Shown: in pieces, positions 35,153 through 43,540 of the stretch
How the letters are laid out: each line of letters begins with the position of its first letter
Numbering within the stretch: the first letter of the stretch is position 1
Source: SHVO01 sp050250575
Lineage (GTDB): Bacteria; Pseudomonadota; Alphaproteobacteria; Rhodospirillales; Rhodospirillaceae
DNA: 64,000 nucleotides
NCBI GenBank assembly: GCA_050250575.1
Contig: JBFWOJ010000009.1
Coordinates: 113,591 to 177,590 of the forward strand
Reading direction: 5' to 3'
Position numbers and translations under genes: made by a program
The notes under the pieces: model-generated
Told to the model about the DNA's origin: nothing
Databases searched by the model: none
The model's input: the letters and a program-made list of their open reading frames with translations, nothing else

Positions 35153-35620
35153 GTGGCCGGGACGCGCGATAAGATCGATCTCAAGATCCTGGCGGCGCTG
35201 CAGGAGGACGCGGCGCGCTCTTCCGCCGAAATCGCCCAAACCGTGGGACTGTCCGCTTCGACCTGCGGACATCGCATCAAACGACTGATCGCCGACGGCT
35301 ATATCCGCAAGACCGTTGCGATCCTCAGCCGCGAAAAGCTGGACATGCGCGCGCAGTTCTTCGTGAAGGTGAATGTGCTGCAGCACGATCCTCAGTACGT
35401 CCGTGAATTCGTCGAGCGCATGAAGACCTTGAGCGAAGTCCTCGAATGCCACGTGTTGCTCGGCGCCTTCGATTTTCTTCTCCGCGTCGTTACGCCCGAC
35501 CTCAAGAGCTATGAGGAGTTCTACTTCAAGAAGCTCACCTGCATTCCGGGCGTTCGGGAGGCGGTGACCTTCGTGGCGATTTCGGAAGTGAAGATGACGA
35601 CGGCTCTGCCGCTTGGTTAG
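35153..35620 (+). CDS. Lrp/AsnC-family regulator
   Basis: 155 residues from GTG 35153, ten bases after the reductase stop. The N-terminal helix-turn-helix covers DLKILAALQEDAARSSAEIA and GLSASTCGHRIKRL (about 9-45). The C-terminal RAM (ligand-binding) domain covers residues 65-150, with LLGAFDFLLRVV. It is the last gene of the ligase/ALDH/ADH operon, so local control of that operon is likely, with an amino acid or related effector. Its 3' end overlaps the convergent second Lrp gene by four bases. Confidence 0.9.
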   Translation: MAGTRDKIDLKILAALQEDAARSSAEIAQTVGLSASTCGHRIKRLIADGYIRKTVAILSREKLDMRAQFFVKVNVLQHDPQYVREFVERMKTLSEVLECHVLLGAFDFLLRVVTPDLKSYEEFYFKKLTCIPGVREAVTFVAISEVKMTTALPLG

Positions 35621-36093
35621 GCTTTCGCGGACGGCGGGACCAGCGGTGCGGTCGATACCATCTTGTCGAGGACGAATGAGGTTCGCACCGCCTGGGCGCC
35701 GGGCAGGGTCATGATCTGGTTGAGGACACCGCGGGTATAGGCGTCGAGATCCGGCGCGATCACGTGCAGCAGGAAGTCCGTATCGCCTGACAGCAGATAC
35801 CACGCGCGCAGACCGTCCAATGTCCCGATCGCCTCCTTGAAACTGTCGGCGGTCACCTTCGCTTGCCGGTCGATGCTCACCGCGACGAAAGCTTCGACTT
35901 TGTAGCCGATGGCGCGCAGCGCGACCTGCGCGCCGTAGCCGGCGATCACCCCGGCCTCCTCCAATTTGGCGATGCGCTTGTGGCAAGCGGTCGGCGATAG
36001 GTTGACCCGGTCGGCGAGGTCGACGACGGCGATTCGCCCCTCGGTTTGCAACTGTTTGAGGATGCGGATATCGGCCTCATCAAGCTCGATCAT
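35617..36093 (-). CDS. Lrp/AsnC-family regulator, probable BkdR-like
   Basis: 158 residues from ATG 36093 (MIELDEADIRIL); an ATG four codons upstream is an alternative. The helix-turn-helix is at IAVVDLADRVNLSPTACHKR (about 22-41) and the RAM domain at 60-150 (GYKVEAFVAVSIDRQ, LLSGDTDFLLHVIAPD). It is divergent from the branched-chain oxoacid dehydrogenase operon. This is the arrangement of BkdR in Pseudomonas, an Lrp-type activator of bkd genes that responds to branched-chain amino acids. That parallel supports the role but is not proof. Confidence 0.88.
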   Translation of the reverse strand: MIELDEADIRILKQLQTEGRIAVVDLADRVNLSPTACHKRIAKLEEAGVIAGYGAQVALRAIGYKVEAFVAVSIDRQAKVTADSFKEAIGTLDGLRAWYLLSGDTDFLLHVIAPDLDAYTRGVLNQIMTLPGAQAVRTSFVLDKMVSTAPLVPPSAKA

Positions 36094-36128
36094 AGTGAAA
36101 ATCACCCCAAAAGGCGCATGATGGGGCG

Positions 36129-36178
36129 ATTATATAACTATTGGACTGAAATTGCTCACGATTTCGCCGAGATATATT
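36129..36178. promoter_or_regulatory. Divergent lrp/bkd promoter region
   Basis: This A/T-rich gap separates the Lrp regulator from the bkd operon. On the minus strand TATAAT (36134-36129) is a good -10 for the regulator. On the plus strand TATATT (36173-36178) is a -10 candidate for bkd, with TTGCTC (36152-36157) as a poorly spaced -35 (15 bases). A weak -35 would fit a promoter that needs an Lrp-type activator. The assignments are by eye. Confidence 0.45.
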
Positions 36179-36236
36179 GGGACGGTTAAGACTAAGCTCC
36201 TGACATCTCACACAGTTTGTTTCGGGAGGACCCTCC

Positions 36237-38342
36237 ATGGCCCAGGCCTCAACCGCCAGCAAGCCCGCCGACCACAATTTGACGGCCCCGGTCGACTGGC
36301 AGAAGGTCGCCAAAGCGCTTTTCGTTTCGCGCCGGCTGGACGACATCGAGGAGCAGAAGCTGCTTCCCGAGAGGAAGATGTTCTACCAGTTCTCCGCGCG
36401 TGGACACGACCTCGCCCAGATCCTGCTCTCGCAACGGCTCACCCACGCCTACGACGCCGCCGCCGGTTACTACCGCTCTCGTCCGCTCTTGCTCGGCCTC
36501 GGCATCCCGCTCGAAGAAGTGATGGCCGCGTCGCTGATGAAGGTCGGCGGATATTCGGACGGCAAGGATGTCGGCACCGTCTTCAACTTCCCGAACCCGG
36601 GCGGTGCGAAAGGTCTGCCGATGGCCGGCGGTGTCGGCACGCAGTACACGCCGACGGCCGGATGGGCGCAGGCGATCGAGTATTATCGAAATGTTTTGAA
36701 GAGCCCTGAAGTCGGCAATGCCATTGCCGTTGTGCTCGGAGGTGACGCATCCGTCGCCACCAACGGGTTTTGGGCCTCGCTCACGATCGCGACGACGCTC
36801 AAGTTGCCGATGCTTTTCTATATTGAAGACAACGGCTATGGCATCTCCGTGCCGTCGACATTCCAAACTCCGGGCGCCAACATCGCCATCAACCTCGCCA
36901 GCTTTCGCAATCTCACCATCTTCAACGGCGACGGTACCGATCCTGCCGAGGCCGTTCGCCTCGTCACCGAAGCCACCAATCACGTGCGCGATCGCCAAGG
37001 TCCGGCGCTGCTGCGACTGACGGTCCCGCGCCTTGCCGGGCACTCCGGCCAGGATACACAGCAATACAAGGGTGCCGCGCGCATCGCCGAAGAAAAGGCG
37101 CGTGATCCGATCCTCAAGCTGCGCTCATTCCTGGTGCCAAACATCTTCTCCGAACACAAGTGGGCCGAGCTCGAGGCCGAGGCGGCGCGCGATGTCGATG
37201 CCGCGCTTGCGGCCGCGGCGGCGCGCCCGAACCTCGATACGAAAGAACTGCAGCGTCACGTCTTCACCGAAATGGACGCGAACGGGGCTCCCGTCCTCCA
37301 GCAGGTCGGTGGTCTGCTTCCCTCGGCGCACTCCTTCCCGGCCACGACCGAGGTCGCGCACCCGCAAGGGCCGCGCATCAATATGGTCACGGCGATCCGC
37401 CGTACCCTCGAGCACGAGCTTGCGACGAATCCGAAAATGGTGCTGTTCGGCGAGGACGTCGGGCCCAAGGGCGGCGTTCACGCCGTCACGATGGGCTTGC
37501 AGGAAAAATTCGGGGACCAGCGCGTATTCGACACCAGCCTTTCGGAAGAAGGCATCATCGGCCGCGCCGTCGGCATGGCGATGGCCGGTCTGCTGCCGGT
37601 TCCGGAAATCCAGTTCCGCAAGTATGCCGAGCCGGCGGTGGAACAGCTCAACGACTGCGGCACCTTGCGTTGGCGCACCGGCAATCGTTTTGCCGCGCCC
37701 ATGGTCGTGCGCATGGCGGGCGGCTTTTCCAAGTGCGGCGATCCCTGGCACAGCCAGACCAACGAAGTACAGTGGGTGCACGCGGTCGGCTGGCGCGTGG
37801 CCGTGCCTTCCAACGCCGAAGACGCCGTCGGCCTCCTGCGCGCCGCGTTGCGAGGCAACGATCCGACGGTATTCTTCGAGCATCGCGCCCTGCTCGATCA
37901 CGCCTGGTCGCGCCGCCCGTACCCCGGCGACGACTATGTCGTGCCGTTCGGAAAGGCAACCGTGACCACCGAAGGCGAACACATCACCATCGTCACCTGG
38001 GGCGCCATGGTGGATCGTTGCGAAGAAGCGGCGAAGGTTTCGGGGTACGCGGCAGATGTCATCGACCTGCGGACGCTGATGCCCTGGGACAAGGACGCAG
38101 TGCTCAAATCGGTGCGTAAGACCAAGCGATGCCTGGTTGTGCACGAGGACAACATGACGGCCGGCTTCGGCGCCGAAATTATCGCCGTCGTCAGCCGCGA
38201 GTGCTTCATGGATCTCGACGCGCCTCCCGAGCGCCTCACAATGCCGGATATTCCAAGCCCGTATAATCCGGTGCTTCTGCAGGCGGCTGTCCCTGGCGTC
38301 GAGCAGATCCGCGACGTCATCGTCGACCTCGTGACGTTTTAG
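36237..38342 (+). CDS. Branched-chain 2-oxoacid dehydrogenase E1, alpha-beta fusion
   Basis: 701 residues. The alpha part (1-330) has RRLDDIEEQKLL and the ThDP motif GGDASVATNGFWASLTIATT ending in FYIEDNGYGIS. The beta part (about 375-700) begins INMVTAIRRTLEHELATNPK and has VLFGEDVGPKGGVHAVT, EEGIIGRAVGMAMAG and the C-terminal transketolase-like domain. E1 decarboxylates 2-oxoisovalerate and related oxoacids and acylates the lipoyl group of E2. In many proteobacteria alpha and beta are separate genes; the single-chain form also occurs. The E2 gene follows by nine bases. No E3 is present in the window. Confidence 0.92.
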   Translation: MAQASTASKPADHNLTAPVDWQKVAKALFVSRRLDDIEEQKLLPERKMFYQFSARGHDLAQILLSQRLTHAYDAAAGYYRSRPLLLGLGIPLEEVMAASLMKVGGYSDGKDVGTVFNFPNPGGAKGLPMAGGVGTQYTPTAGWAQAIEYYRNVLKSPEVGNAIAVVLGGDASVATNGFWASLTIATTLKLPMLFYIEDNGYGISVPSTFQTPGANIAINLASFRNLTIFNGDGTDPAEAVRLVTEATNHVRDRQGPALLRLTVPRLAGHSGQDTQQYKGAARIAEEKARDPILKLRSFLVPNIFSEHKWAELEAEAARDVDAALAAAAARPNLDTKELQRHVFTEMDANGAPVLQQVGGLLPSAHSFPATTEVAHPQGPRINMVTAIRRTLEHELATNPKMVLFGEDVGPKGGVHAVTMGLQEKFGDQRVFDTSLSEEGIIGRAVGMAMAGLLPVPEIQFRKYAEPAVEQLNDCGTLRWRTGNRFAAPMVVRMAGGFSKCGDPWHSQTNEVQWVHAVGWRVAVPSNAEDAVGLLRAALRGNDPTVFFEHRALLDHAWSRRPYPGDDYVVPFGKATVTTEGEHITIVTWGAMVDRCEEAAKVSGYAADVIDLRTLMPWDKDAVLKSVRKTKRCLVVHEDNMTAGFGAEIIAVVSRECFMDLDAPPERLTMPDIPSPYNPVLLQAAVPGVEQIRDVIVDLVTF

Positions 38343-38351
38343 AGGTACGCC

Positions 38352-39584
38352 ATGACCGACATCATCGTTCCTGCCGAACAGACGGAAGGCACGCGCTTCA
38401 AGTTCAAGGCCTGGCTGAAGACCGCCGGCACCGAGGTAAAGGCCGACGAGCCGGTGGCGGAACTCGAGACGGACAAAGTGACCATGGAAGTCGTTGCACC
38501 GGTCTCTGGACGGCTCGAACAACTGCCGATCGAGATCGGTTCGGACGTTGCGCCCGGCGCATTGATCGGCCGCATCTCGTCGGGCGCCGCCGCGGTGCCG
38601 TCCGCAGCGCCGGCAGTCAAAGCGCCGCCGGCGCCTCAAGCGCCGCGCGACCGCGCGCCCGCGGCTGCAGCTGGCGCCGCCCTCGGCCTTTCGCCGGCGG
38701 TCCGCCGGTTGCTCGCCGAGCACAACGTTGATCCCAAGGACATCCGCGGCACCGGACGCGGCGGACGAATCACCCACACCGATGTACTGGAGTATGTCGA
38801 GAAGGGCGGCGCGAAAGCGGCGCCGGCGGCGCGTGCCGCCGCAGCGCCCCAAGCCCCCGCCGCCAAGCCGCAAGGCACGCCGACCGCGGGCGGGCGTCTG
38901 ATCCCTCACACGAATATCCGCCGCTCCATCGCCGAGCATATGGCGCACAGCATGGCGACGGCGCCGCATGTCACTGCGATCTTTGAAGTGGACTTCAGCG
39001 CCATCATTGCCGACCGCGCAAAGCGCAAAGCCAAGGGCGGCCCGGACGCGGCGAACCTCACCTATACGGCTTATTTCGTAGCCGCGAGTGTCCGTGCGCT
39101 TCAGCTCGTGCCGGTGATCAACAGCCGCTGGCATCAGGACGCGGTCGAGATTTTCGACGATCTCAACATCGGCGTCGGCACGGCTCTCGGCGACGAAGGC
39201 CTCGTGGTGCCGGTGATCCAAAAGGCGCAGACCCTCTCGCTGATGGGAATCTCCCGCGCGCTTGCCGACCTCACCAGCCGGGCGCGCGCCGGAAAGCTCC
39301 AGCGCGCCGATGTCACGGGCGGCACCTTCACCATTTCCAATCACGGCGTCTCGGGCAGCCTGATGGCTTCGCCCATCATCATCAATCAGCCCCAGTCGGC
39401 GATCCTCGGCATCGGCAAACTGGAGAAACGCGTGGTGGTGCGCGAGATCGACGGACACGATACAATGTCGATCCGTCCGATGGCCTACGTCTCGCTGACG
39501 ATCGATCATCGTGTCGTCGACGGTCACCAGACCAACACGTTCCTCAAGAAGTGGGTCGAGGTGATCGAGACCTGGAGCGAATAA
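38352..39584 (+). CDS. Dihydrolipoamide acyltransferase (BCKDH E2)
   Basis: 410 residues. The lipoyl domain (1-80) carries Lys42 in ELETDKVTMEV; an Ala/Pro linker follows, then a peripheral-subunit-binding domain at about 113-152 (LSPAVRRLLAEHNVDPKDIR and GRGGRITHTDVLEY), a second Ala/Pro linker, and a catalytic domain ending with His386/Asp390 in TIDHRVVDGHQ. It passes the branched acyl group from lipoate to CoA and forms the core of the complex. It has one lipoyl domain, as usual for BCKDH E2. Located between E1 and paaY in one operon. Confidence 0.92.
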   Translation: MTDIIVPAEQTEGTRFKFKAWLKTAGTEVKADEPVAELETDKVTMEVVAPVSGRLEQLPIEIGSDVAPGALIGRISSGAAAVPSAAPAVKAPPAPQAPRDRAPAAAAGAALGLSPAVRRLLAEHNVDPKDIRGTGRGGRITHTDVLEYVEKGGAKAAPAARAAAAPQAPAAKPQGTPTAGGRLIPHTNIRRSIAEHMAHSMATAPHVTAIFEVDFSAIIADRAKRKAKGGPDAANLTYTAYFVAASVRALQLVPVINSRWHQDAVEIFDDLNIGVGTALGDEGLVVPVIQKAQTLSLMGISRALADLTSRARAGKLQRADVTGGTFTISNHGVSGSLMASPIIINQPQSAILGIGKLEKRVVVREIDGHDTMSIRPMAYVSLTIDHRVVDGHQTNTFLKKWVEVIETWSE

Positions 39585-39593
39585 AGGATCTGA

Positions 39594-40202
39594 ATGCCCG
39601 TCTATTCGTTCGAGAACTTCGTCCCCGTCGTCCATCCGACGGCCTACGTTCATCCTACGGCCGTGCTGATCGGGGACGTCATCATCGGCGCCGGCGTCTA
39701 CGTCGGGCCTGGCGCATCGCTCCGCGGCGACTTCGGCACGGTGTCTCTCGAAGAAGGCTCGAATATCCAGGACAATTGCGTCATGCACTCCTTCCCCGGC
39801 GCTGAAGCGCGCGTGGAAGTCAACGGTCACATCGGCCACGGCGCGATCCTCCATGGCTGCATCGTGAAGCGGAACGCGCTCGTGGGCATGAACGCGGTCG
39901 TCATGGACCGCGCGATTGTCGGCGAAGACGCCTTCGTCGCTGCATCGAGCTTCGTCAAAGCCAGTTTCGAGATTCCCCCGCGCATGCTTGCCGCCGGGAT
40001 TCCGGCGAAGATTCTGCGGCCGATCACCGACCAGGAACTCGAGTGGAAGATTCAGGGCACGATTGAATATCAGAATCTCACTAAACAGAGCCGAGCCTCG
40101 CTGCGTGAGTGCGCGCCGCTCCCGGCCGTCGAGCCGAACCGGCCGCAGCGCACCGGCGGTTACGCACCGCTGACCGATCTCAAGCGCTCCTCCTCCTCGT
40201 AA
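39594..40202 (+). CDS. paaY: PaaY-like left-handed beta-helix protein
   Basis: 202 residues. Hexapeptide repeats (HPTAYVHPTAVLIGDVIIGA, GVYVGPGASLRGD, SNIQDNCVMHSFPG, HGAILHGCIVKRNALVGMNA) form a trimeric beta-helix with His metal ligands, as in gamma-carbonic anhydrases. Length and C-terminal extension match PaaY, a thioesterase of phenylacetate metabolism that clears toxic ring-cleavage CoA products. It is nine bases behind the E2 gene but next to the TetR regulator and paa genes, so it links both pathways. Plain carbonic anhydrase-like or CaiE-like function is an alternative. Confidence 0.85.
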   Translation: MPVYSFENFVPVVHPTAYVHPTAVLIGDVIIGAGVYVGPGASLRGDFGTVSLEEGSNIQDNCVMHSFPGAEARVEVNGHIGHGAILHGCIVKRNALVGMNAVVMDRAIVGEDAFVAASSFVKASFEIPPRMLAAGIPAKILRPITDQELEWKIQGTIEYQNLTKQSRASLRECAPLPAVEPNRPQRTGGYAPLTDLKRSSSS

Positions 40203-40206
40203 TGTT

Positions 40207-40232
40207 CTTACGCAAGTGGCGCCTTACGTAAG
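40207..40232. promoter_or_regulatory. Candidate operator pair upstream of the TetR gene
   Basis: A perfect 10-base palindrome CTTACGTAAG (40223-40232) and a one-mismatch copy CTTACGCAAG (40207-40216) lie 16 bases apart, about 50-75 bases before the TetR start. Such a pair is the usual form of an autoregulatory TetR operator, but other regulators could bind it. Confidence 0.5.
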
Positions 40233-40280
40233 TGTTGCCCCCGCGCGGCATATGCCCTACGAATCCGGCCGGGGAACTAA

Positions 40281-40901
40281 ATGGCCAGGACGCAGGCGTC
40301 AGACTTCAATGATCGCCGCGAGTTCATCATCGAACGCGCGCTGCAGCTCTATGCCGAGAAGGGTTTTCTCGGCGCCTCCGTCGCCGATCTTGCGGACGCC
40401 TGCAAGACCTCAAAGTCGCTGATCTATCACTACTTCCCCTCGAAGGAAGACATACTCTTCGAGGCGATGGATTCGCACATCAAGACGCTCGGCAATGCGG
40501 CCTCGGGAATCGCCGCCATGGATTCCCAGCCCGCTGACAAGCTGCGCGCCCTGATCCACGCCTTCATGCACCTGTACGTAGGCGCCGCGGCGCGCCACAA
40601 GGTGCTGATCAACGAGCTCTATCATTTGCCGCCGAACCGCCGCGATATCATCGTCGGCCGCCAACGCCGGCTGATCCAGCTGGTGGTCGATCTCGTGGCC
40701 GAGATTCAGCCGCAGCTCAAGACGCGGCAAGAGATGCTTCGGCCGGCCGCGATGCTCTTTTATGGAATGCTCAATTGGACCCACACGTGGTTCGATCCCA
40801 AAGGCCCGGCGTCGGTGGATACCATTTCCGAGCTGATGGGCGACTTGATGATCGGCGGTCTCAAGACTCTGCCGACGCTTCAGAAGAAAACGCGGCGCTA
40901 A
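40281..40901 (+). CDS. TetR-family regulator of the phenylacetate cluster (PaaR-like)
   Basis: 206 residues. The TetR DNA-binding domain spans about 12-58: REFIIERALQLYAEKGFLGA, SVADLADACKTSKSLIYHYF and PSKEDILF. The C-terminal half is the helical ligand-binding domain, with HKVLINELYHLPPNRRDIIV. PaaR repressors of many alpha- and betaproteobacteria have this size and respond to phenylacetyl-CoA. It is convergent with paaE (four-base 3' overlap) and downstream of paaY, which supports a PaaR role. The effector is inferred. Confidence 0.85.
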   Translation: MARTQASDFNDRREFIIERALQLYAEKGFLGASVADLADACKTSKSLIYHYFPSKEDILFEAMDSHIKTLGNAASGIAAMDSQPADKLRALIHAFMHLYVGAAARHKVLINELYHLPPNRRDIIVGRQRRLIQLVVDLVAEIQPQLKTRQEMLRPAAMLFYGMLNWTHTWFDPKGPASVDTISELMGDLMIGGLKTLPTLQKKTRR

Positions 40902-41977
40902 ACGTCGTAGTCGAGTACGACCTTGTCGGAAACCGGAAACGCCTGGCAGGTGAGCACGAAGCCTTGCGCCGTGTCTTCCGGCGACAGACCGTAGTTGGTC
41001 TTCATCTGCACTTCGCCTTCGACCACTTTCGCCTTGCAGGTCGCGCACACGCCCGCTTTGCAGGCGAACGGCGCCGGTAGGCCGGCGGCGCGCGCGTTCT
41101 CGAGGATGCTGCCCTTGGCGGCATCGTAGGCGAGGGTGCGCAGGCGTCCGTCGATACGCACCTGGACCTTCGAGCCTTGCGCCTTGCGTTCGAGCGCGGC
41201 GACAGATGGATCTTGCACCGGTGCCGGCAGACCGTCGGCGGTGAATCGCTCGATCAGGATCTTCTCGGGGCTGATGCCGTGCGCTTTGGCCGCTTCCTCG
41301 GCGGCGGTCATCATCGGTCCTGGACCGCAGATGAACACGGCATCGACCGGGCGGTCGCCCACCAGCAGCTTGAGGGCCTCGCCGGTTTTCGCAAGATCCA
41401 TGCGGCCGTTGAAAAGCTCGATCTCGCCTTCCTCCTCGTCGAGGAAGTGATAGAGCTCGAAGCGGGACATGTAGCGGTCCTTGAGGTTCGCAAGTTCCTC
41501 CAGGAACATGATCGTGTGGCTCGCGCGGTTGCCATAGAGCAGGATGAACTCGCTGTCGGGTTCCATCGCCAGTCCGGTCTTCAGGAGCGACAGGATGGGC
41601 GTGATGCCCGAGCCGCCCGAGAGAAGCAGGTAGCGGCGCTTTGCGCCCTTCTCGAACGTCCAGGTGAAGCTGCCGTGCGGCGGCATCACATCCAGCACAT
41701 GGCCCGCCTTGATCTCGCGGTTCGCCCAGGTCGAAAACCGACCTCGCGGAACTTCCTTTACGGCTATGCGCAGCTCGTTCTCATGCGGGGCGGCGCAGAC
41801 GGAATAGTTGCGCCGCACCTCTTCGCCATTGAGGTCGACCTTGAAGGTCAGATGCTGGCCGGGGCGGAATTGGAACTTTTCCTTCAGCTCTTCAGGAACC
41901 TGAAACAGAATCGACACGGCGTCCGAAGTCTCACGGCGGACGTCGGCGATCTTCAGCTGATGGAATCCAACGGACAT
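40898..41977 (-). CDS. paaE: Phenylacetyl-CoA epoxidase reductase subunit PaaE
   Basis: 359 residues from ATG 41977 (MSVGFHQLKIADVRRETSDA); the frame is open further upstream. A ferredoxin-NADP reductase-like FAD domain (FRPGQHLTFKV, RRNYSVCAAP) and NADPH domain (LLLSGGSGITPILSLLK, FICGPGPMM) are followed by a C-terminal plant-type 2Fe-2S ferredoxin with CKAGVCATCKAK and a distant LTCQA Cys. It passes electrons from NADPH to the di-iron centre of PaaA. It is the last gene of paaABCDE. Confidence 0.95.
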   Translation of the reverse strand: MSVGFHQLKIADVRRETSDAVSILFQVPEELKEKFQFRPGQHLTFKVDLNGEEVRRNYSVCAAPHENELRIAVKEVPRGRFSTWANREIKAGHVLDVMPPHGSFTWTFEKGAKRRYLLLSGGSGITPILSLLKTGLAMEPDSEFILLYGNRASHTIMFLEELANLKDRYMSRFELYHFLDEEEGEIELFNGRMDLAKTGEALKLLVGDRPVDAVFICGPGPMMTAAEEAAKAHGISPEKILIERFTADGLPAPVQDPSVAALERKAQGSKVQVRIDGRLRTLAYDAAKGSILENARAAGLPAPFACKAGVCATCKAKVVEGEVQMKTNYGLSPEDTAQGFVLTCQAFPVSDKVVLDYDV

Positions 41978-41990
41978 CGTCCTTCCAGTC

Positions 41991-42464
41991 TCAGTGGCAC
42001 TTGAAGCGGTCGAAAGGCTCGCGGCACGTCTCGCACTGCCACAGCGCCTTGCACGGCGTCGAGCCGAAGCGGCTGACCTCGCGGGTCTTGATCGAACCGC
42101 AGCGCGGGCAGGTGGCGGGCTGCGCATTCTTGAGGCCGGGCGCGCCGCTGCCCTTGGGCGGTGGGGCGATCCCGTAAGCATGCAGCTTGCTGCGGCCCTC
42201 TTCGGTAATCCAGTCGGTGGTCCAAGGCGGCGACAAGGCCACCTCGATCTTCACGTCCTTGAGCGCGGCGTCATCGAGCGCCTTGCGGATATCGGACTGA
42301 ATCACCTGTGTCGCCGGACAGCCGCTGTAAGTGGTCGTGATCACCACGCTGGGCGGATTTTCCCGCACGTCCCGCACGATGCCGAGGTCCACGACCGAAA
42401 CCACAGGAATTTCCGGGTCCGGAACGCCGGCGAGCACATCCATGACGCGGCTGCGCCAGGTCAT
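41991..42464 (-). CDS. paaD: PaaD, MIP18-family epoxidase maturation protein
   Basis: 157 residues. The N-terminal MIP18/DUF59 domain shows DPEIPVVSVVDLGIVRDV and TTYSGCPATQVI. The C-terminal part carries a zinc-ribbon-like set of cysteines (ATCPRCGS and LWQCETCREPF) typical of PaaD and not of other MIP18 proteins. PaaD is needed for phenylacetyl-CoA epoxidase activity, probably in Fe-S or metal delivery. It sits three bases after paaC and 13 before paaE. Confidence 0.95.
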   Translation of the reverse strand: MTWRSRVMDVLAGVPDPEIPVVSVVDLGIVRDVRENPPSVVITTTYSGCPATQVIQSDIRKALDDAALKDVKIEVALSPPWTTDWITEEGRSKLHAYGIAPPPKGSGAPGLKNAQPATCPRCGSIKTREVSRFGSTPCKALWQCETCREPFDRFKCH

Positions 42465-42467
42465 GGC

Positions 42468-43226
42468 TCACCACACCGCGTCGGGATAGGCGCGCGGCAG
42501 GAATTGCATTTCGGCCAGCAAATGACCGAGGTGCTCGGAGTGATGGCCTTTGCGGCCGCCAAGAACCGCGCGCGGGAACTTCGGCAGCGGCAACGTCGCT
42601 TCGGCAAAGGTCGCGGCCAGGACTGCATCGAACCACGGACGCAGCTTCGCCGGGTCGACGGCGATGCCAAGATTGATGAGAGCTGCATCCGCGGGATCGC
42701 TGCTGAACAGCTCCTCGACGAAGCGCCAGCACCATTCGAAACCATCCTGCATGCGCTGACGGCTTTCTTCGGTGCCGTCGCCCAGGCGCACCACCCATTC
42801 GGCGGCGAGCTCGGCGTGATACGTCGTTTCCTTGAGCGCCTTGGCCGCGATCTCCGCGAGCCGCCGGTCGGCCGAGCGCGATAGCTCTTGATACAGGGCG
42901 CGTTGATAGGTCGAAAAGATGAACTGCCGGGCGATGGTACGTGCGAAGTCGCCATTGGGCTGTTCGACCAGGAGGCAGTTGCGGAACTTGGTGACGTCGC
43001 GGTGGAACGCAAGCTTGTCGGCGTCCCGGCCCTTGCCCTCGATCTCACCGGCGTAGGACAGGAACAGCGTCGCCTGGCCGATCAGGTCAAGCCCGATATT
43101 GGCGAGGGACAGATCGGTCTCCAGCGCGGGCGCATGACCGCACCACTCGCCGAGACGTTGCGCAAGAATGAGCGCATCGTCGCCGAGACGCAGCACGTAA
43201 TCGAAATGCGCTTCCTGAGAAGACAT
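42468..43226 (-). CDS. paaC: Phenylacetyl-CoA epoxidase structural subunit PaaC
   Basis: 252 residues with a ferritin-like four-helix bundle: LRLGDDALILAQRLGEWCGH, LANIGLDLIGQATLFLSYAG, QFIFSTYQRALY and ETTYHAELAAEWVVRLGDGT. PaaC is the catalytically silent partner that pairs with PaaA in the epoxidase. The FARTIARQF region and WCWRFVEELF are typical of the family. It lies in paaABCDE, 14 bases after paaB. Confidence 0.95.
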   Translation of the reverse strand: MSSQEAHFDYVLRLGDDALILAQRLGEWCGHAPALETDLSLANIGLDLIGQATLFLSYAGEIEGKGRDADKLAFHRDVTKFRNCLLVEQPNGDFARTIARQFIFSTYQRALYQELSRSADRRLAEIAAKALKETTYHAELAAEWVVRLGDGTEESRQRMQDGFEWCWRFVEELFSSDPADAALINLGIAVDPAKLRPWFDAVLAATFAEATLPLPKFPRAVLGGRKGHHSEHLGHLLAEMQFLPRAYPDAVW

Positions 43227-43240
43227 GAATGCAACGTCGG

Positions 43241-43540
43241 TCAGATATGCTTGATGTGATCGGGCACGTGATAGAACGTCGGGTGCCGGTACACTTTCGA
43301 TTCCGCCGGTTCGAAGGTGGGCCCGGCGTCGGCCGGATCGGAGGCCACGATATCCGATGAGCGGATGACCCAGATGCTGACGCCTTCCATGCGGCGGGTG
43401 TAGGTATCGCGCGCGTGACGCAACGCAATCTCGCCGTCAGGGGCGTGCACCGAGCCTGCATGACGATGCGAAAGACCGTTCTTCGCCCGGATGAAGACTT
43501 CCCACAACGGCCACTCGGTGGGCTTGGGCTCGTTAGCCAT
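43241..43540 (-). CDS. paaB: Phenylacetyl-CoA epoxidase bridging subunit PaaB
   Basis: 99 residues, the standard PaaB length. Family blocks EWPLWEVFIRAKNGLSHRHA, GSVHAPDGEIALRHARDTY, TRRMEGVSIWVIRSSDI and YRHPTFYHVPDHIKHI are all present. PaaB joins PaaAC heterodimers into the larger assembly. Its start overlaps the end of paaA by eight bases, so the two are translationally coupled. Confidence 0.95.
   Translation of the reverse strand: MANEPKPTEWPLWEVFIRAKNGLSHRHAGSVHAPDGEIALRHARDTYTRRMEGVSIWVIRSSDIVASDPADAGPTFEPAESKVYRHPTFYHVPDHIKHI

Noticed and set aside
37125..39854. Open antisense frame of about 900 codons opposite the BCKDH operon
   Set aside because: The plus strand encodes E1, E2 and PaaY with intact motifs, and the antisense product is low in hydrophobic residues and motif-free.
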